Source of the DNA: Candidatus Omnitrophota bacterium
GTDB taxonomy: Bacteria; Omnitrophota; Gorgyraeia; Gorgyraeales; Gorgyraeaceae
Length of the DNA stretch: 5,765 nucleotides
Assembly: GCA_018817035.1 (NCBI GenBank)
Contig: JAHIUV010000087.1
Location: 1-5,765, forward strand
Reading direction: 5' to 3'
Shown here piece by piece: positions 4,699 to 5,765 of the stretch. Numbering within the stretch: the stretch's first letter is position 1; each line of letters starts with the position of its first letter. Made by a program: the position numbers and the translations under genes. Under the pieces are notes generated by a model, which saw only the letters and a program-made list of their open reading frames with translations, did no database searches and had not been told where the DNA came from.

Positions 4699-5765
4699 AT
4701 GAAAATGACAGGAGCTAAGATATTTATCGAGTCGCTTAAAAAAGAAGGCGTTGATATTATGTTCGGCTATCCCGGAGGGGTGGTGCTCCCTATATTCGAC
4801 GCTTTATACGACAGCGACATAAAATTTATATTAACAAGGCATGAGCAGGGAGCCGCGCACGCGGCTGACGGCTACGCCCGCGCGACAGGAAAGGTCGGGG
4901 TGTGCCTTGCCACTTCCGGTCCGGGCGCGACGAACCTTATTACAGGGCTTGCGACCGCTAACATGGATTCAGTGCCGATAGTGGCTTTTACAGGGCAGGT
5001 GAAAACATCCCTTATAGGAAATGACGCGTTCCAGGAAGTGGATGTGAGCGGCATAACCAGACCTATATCTAAACATAATTATTTAGTAAAGGATGTTAAT
5101 AATCTCGCTACTGTGATAAAGAACGCGTTTCATATAGCGTCGACAGGCAGGCCCGGAGTAGTGGTGGTGGATCTTCCTGTTGATGTGCAATTCCAGGAGA
5201 CAGATTTTTATTATCCTGAAAAAGTCGAGATAAGAGGATATAAACCCACATGCCAAGGCCACATAGGCCAGATAAAAAGGGCAGCTAAGATGATATCCAA
5301 AAGCAAGCGGCCTGTGCTTTATGTCGGAGGAGGCGTGATAATTTCAGGAGCCTCGGAAAGGCTTTTGGAATTTGTCAATAAGACCGAGATCCCTGTTACC
5401 ATGACATTGATGGGGCTTGGCGCGTTCCCCGGGACACATAAACTTTCGCTGGGCATGCTGGGCATGCATGGGACTGCTTACGCGAATCATGCTGTGCAGG
5501 AATCAGACCTTATCATAGCCGTAGGCGCCAGGTTTGACGACAGGGTCACAGGGAAGATCGATGAATTTGCTCCGCACGCCAAGATAATACATATAGATAT
5601 CGATCCGTGCGCGATAAGTAAAAACGTAAACGTGGACGTGCCGATAGTCGGTGACGCCAATAATATTTTGGCAGATCTTATCAAGGAAACAAAAAAGCCT
5701 GACGCAACGGAATGGCATAAAAATATAAACGCGTGGAAAAAGAAGTTCCCGTTAACATACAAGAA
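4699..5765 (+). CDS. ilvB: Acetolactate synthase large subunit (3' end beyond window)
   Basis: This ThDP-dependent catalytic subunit condenses two pyruvates to acetolactate, or pyruvate with 2-ketobutyrate to acetohydroxybutyrate, the first common step of branched-chain amino-acid synthesis. The 355 codons seen are open to the window edge, about 60 percent of a usual large subunit. The N-terminal Pyr domain (about 1-165) has YPGGVVLPIFDAL (24-36), catalytic Glu49 in RHEQGAAHAADGYARATGK (47-65), TSGPGATNL (72-80) and GQVKTSLIGNDAFQE (99-113), the last typical of acetolactate synthases rather than pyruvate oxidases. The central FAD-binding domain (from about 190) has RPVLYVGGG, LGMLGMHGTAYAN (251-263) and GARFDDRVTGK (276-286). 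The C-terminal ThDP domain lies outside. The start follows AGGAG (4687-4691) by 7 bp. A second ATG two codons later is possible but worse spaced. Lys102 and Val28 differ from the Pro and Ala at known inhibitor-contact sites of plant enzymes. A small subunit, ilvN, is expected downstream. Confidence 0.95.
   Translation, partial: MKMTGAKIFIESLKKEGVDIMFGYPGGVVLPIFDALYDSDIKFILTRHEQGAAHAADGYARATGKVGVCLATSGPGATNLITGLATANMDSVPIVAFTGQVKTSLIGNDAFQEVDVSGITRPISKHNYLVKDVNNLATVIKNAFHIASTGRPGVVVVDLPVDVQFQETDFYYPEKVEIRGYKPTCQGHIGQIKRAAKMISKSKRPVLYVGGGVIISGASERLLEFVNKTEIPVTMTLMGLGAFPGTHKLSLGMLGMHGTAYANHAVQESDLIIAVGARFDDRVTGKIDEFAPHAKIIHIDIDPCAISKNVNVDVPIVGDANNILADLIKETKKPDATEWHKNINAWKKKFPLTYK

Overview
The window is a piece of bacterial chromosome with moderate GC content (mid-40s percent by eye). 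It is compact and every gene lies on the + strand. It carries housekeeping and biosynthetic genes: an alanine racemase (alr, 104-1225), a transcript cleavage factor (greA, 1240-1716), an exported parvulin-type peptidyl-prolyl isomerase (2007-2972), dihydroxy-acid dehydratase (ilvD, 2995-4650) and the first part of the acetolactate synthase large subunit (ilvB, 4699 to the window end). Ile is often ATA and Arg often AGG. Most starts have purine-rich Shine-Dalgarno sites, and the intergenic DNA carries palindromic repeats. Together these suggest an uncultured, probably Gram-negative lineage such as Omnitrophota or a neighbour. That placement is an impression from composition and style, not something the sequence proves.

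There are two transcriptional blocks. In the first, alr and greA are 14 bp apart and probably co-transcribed. They lie between two copies of a dispersed palindromic repeat in opposite orientation: copy A at 1-76, cut by the window edge, and copy B at about 1763-1880. The 290 bp between greA and the isomerase gene hold copy B, then a good sigma70-type promoter (TTGTAT, 17 bp, CATAAT), then a perfect 8-bp stem-loop in the predicted 5' untranslated region. In the second block, the isomerase gene, ilvD and ilvB follow at gaps of 22 and 48 bp. The ilvD-ilvB gap contains a perfect 11-bp inverted repeat that starts on the ilvD stop codon and ends next to the ilvB ribosome binding site.

IlvB makes acetolactate or acetohydroxybutyrate, and IlvD dehydrates the dihydroxy acids two steps later in isoleucine and valine synthesis. 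The intervening reductoisomerase (ilvC) and the small subunit (ilvN) are not in the window and may lie downstream. The isomerase would act outside the cytoplasm in protein folding and has no obvious link to amino-acid synthesis. Alr supplies D-alanine for peptidoglycan.

No new defence, mobile or secondary-metabolite system is visible. The points that deserve a second look are non-coding: the repeat pair, which also creates a false upstream start for alr, the leader stem-loop, and the ilvD-ilvB dyad.
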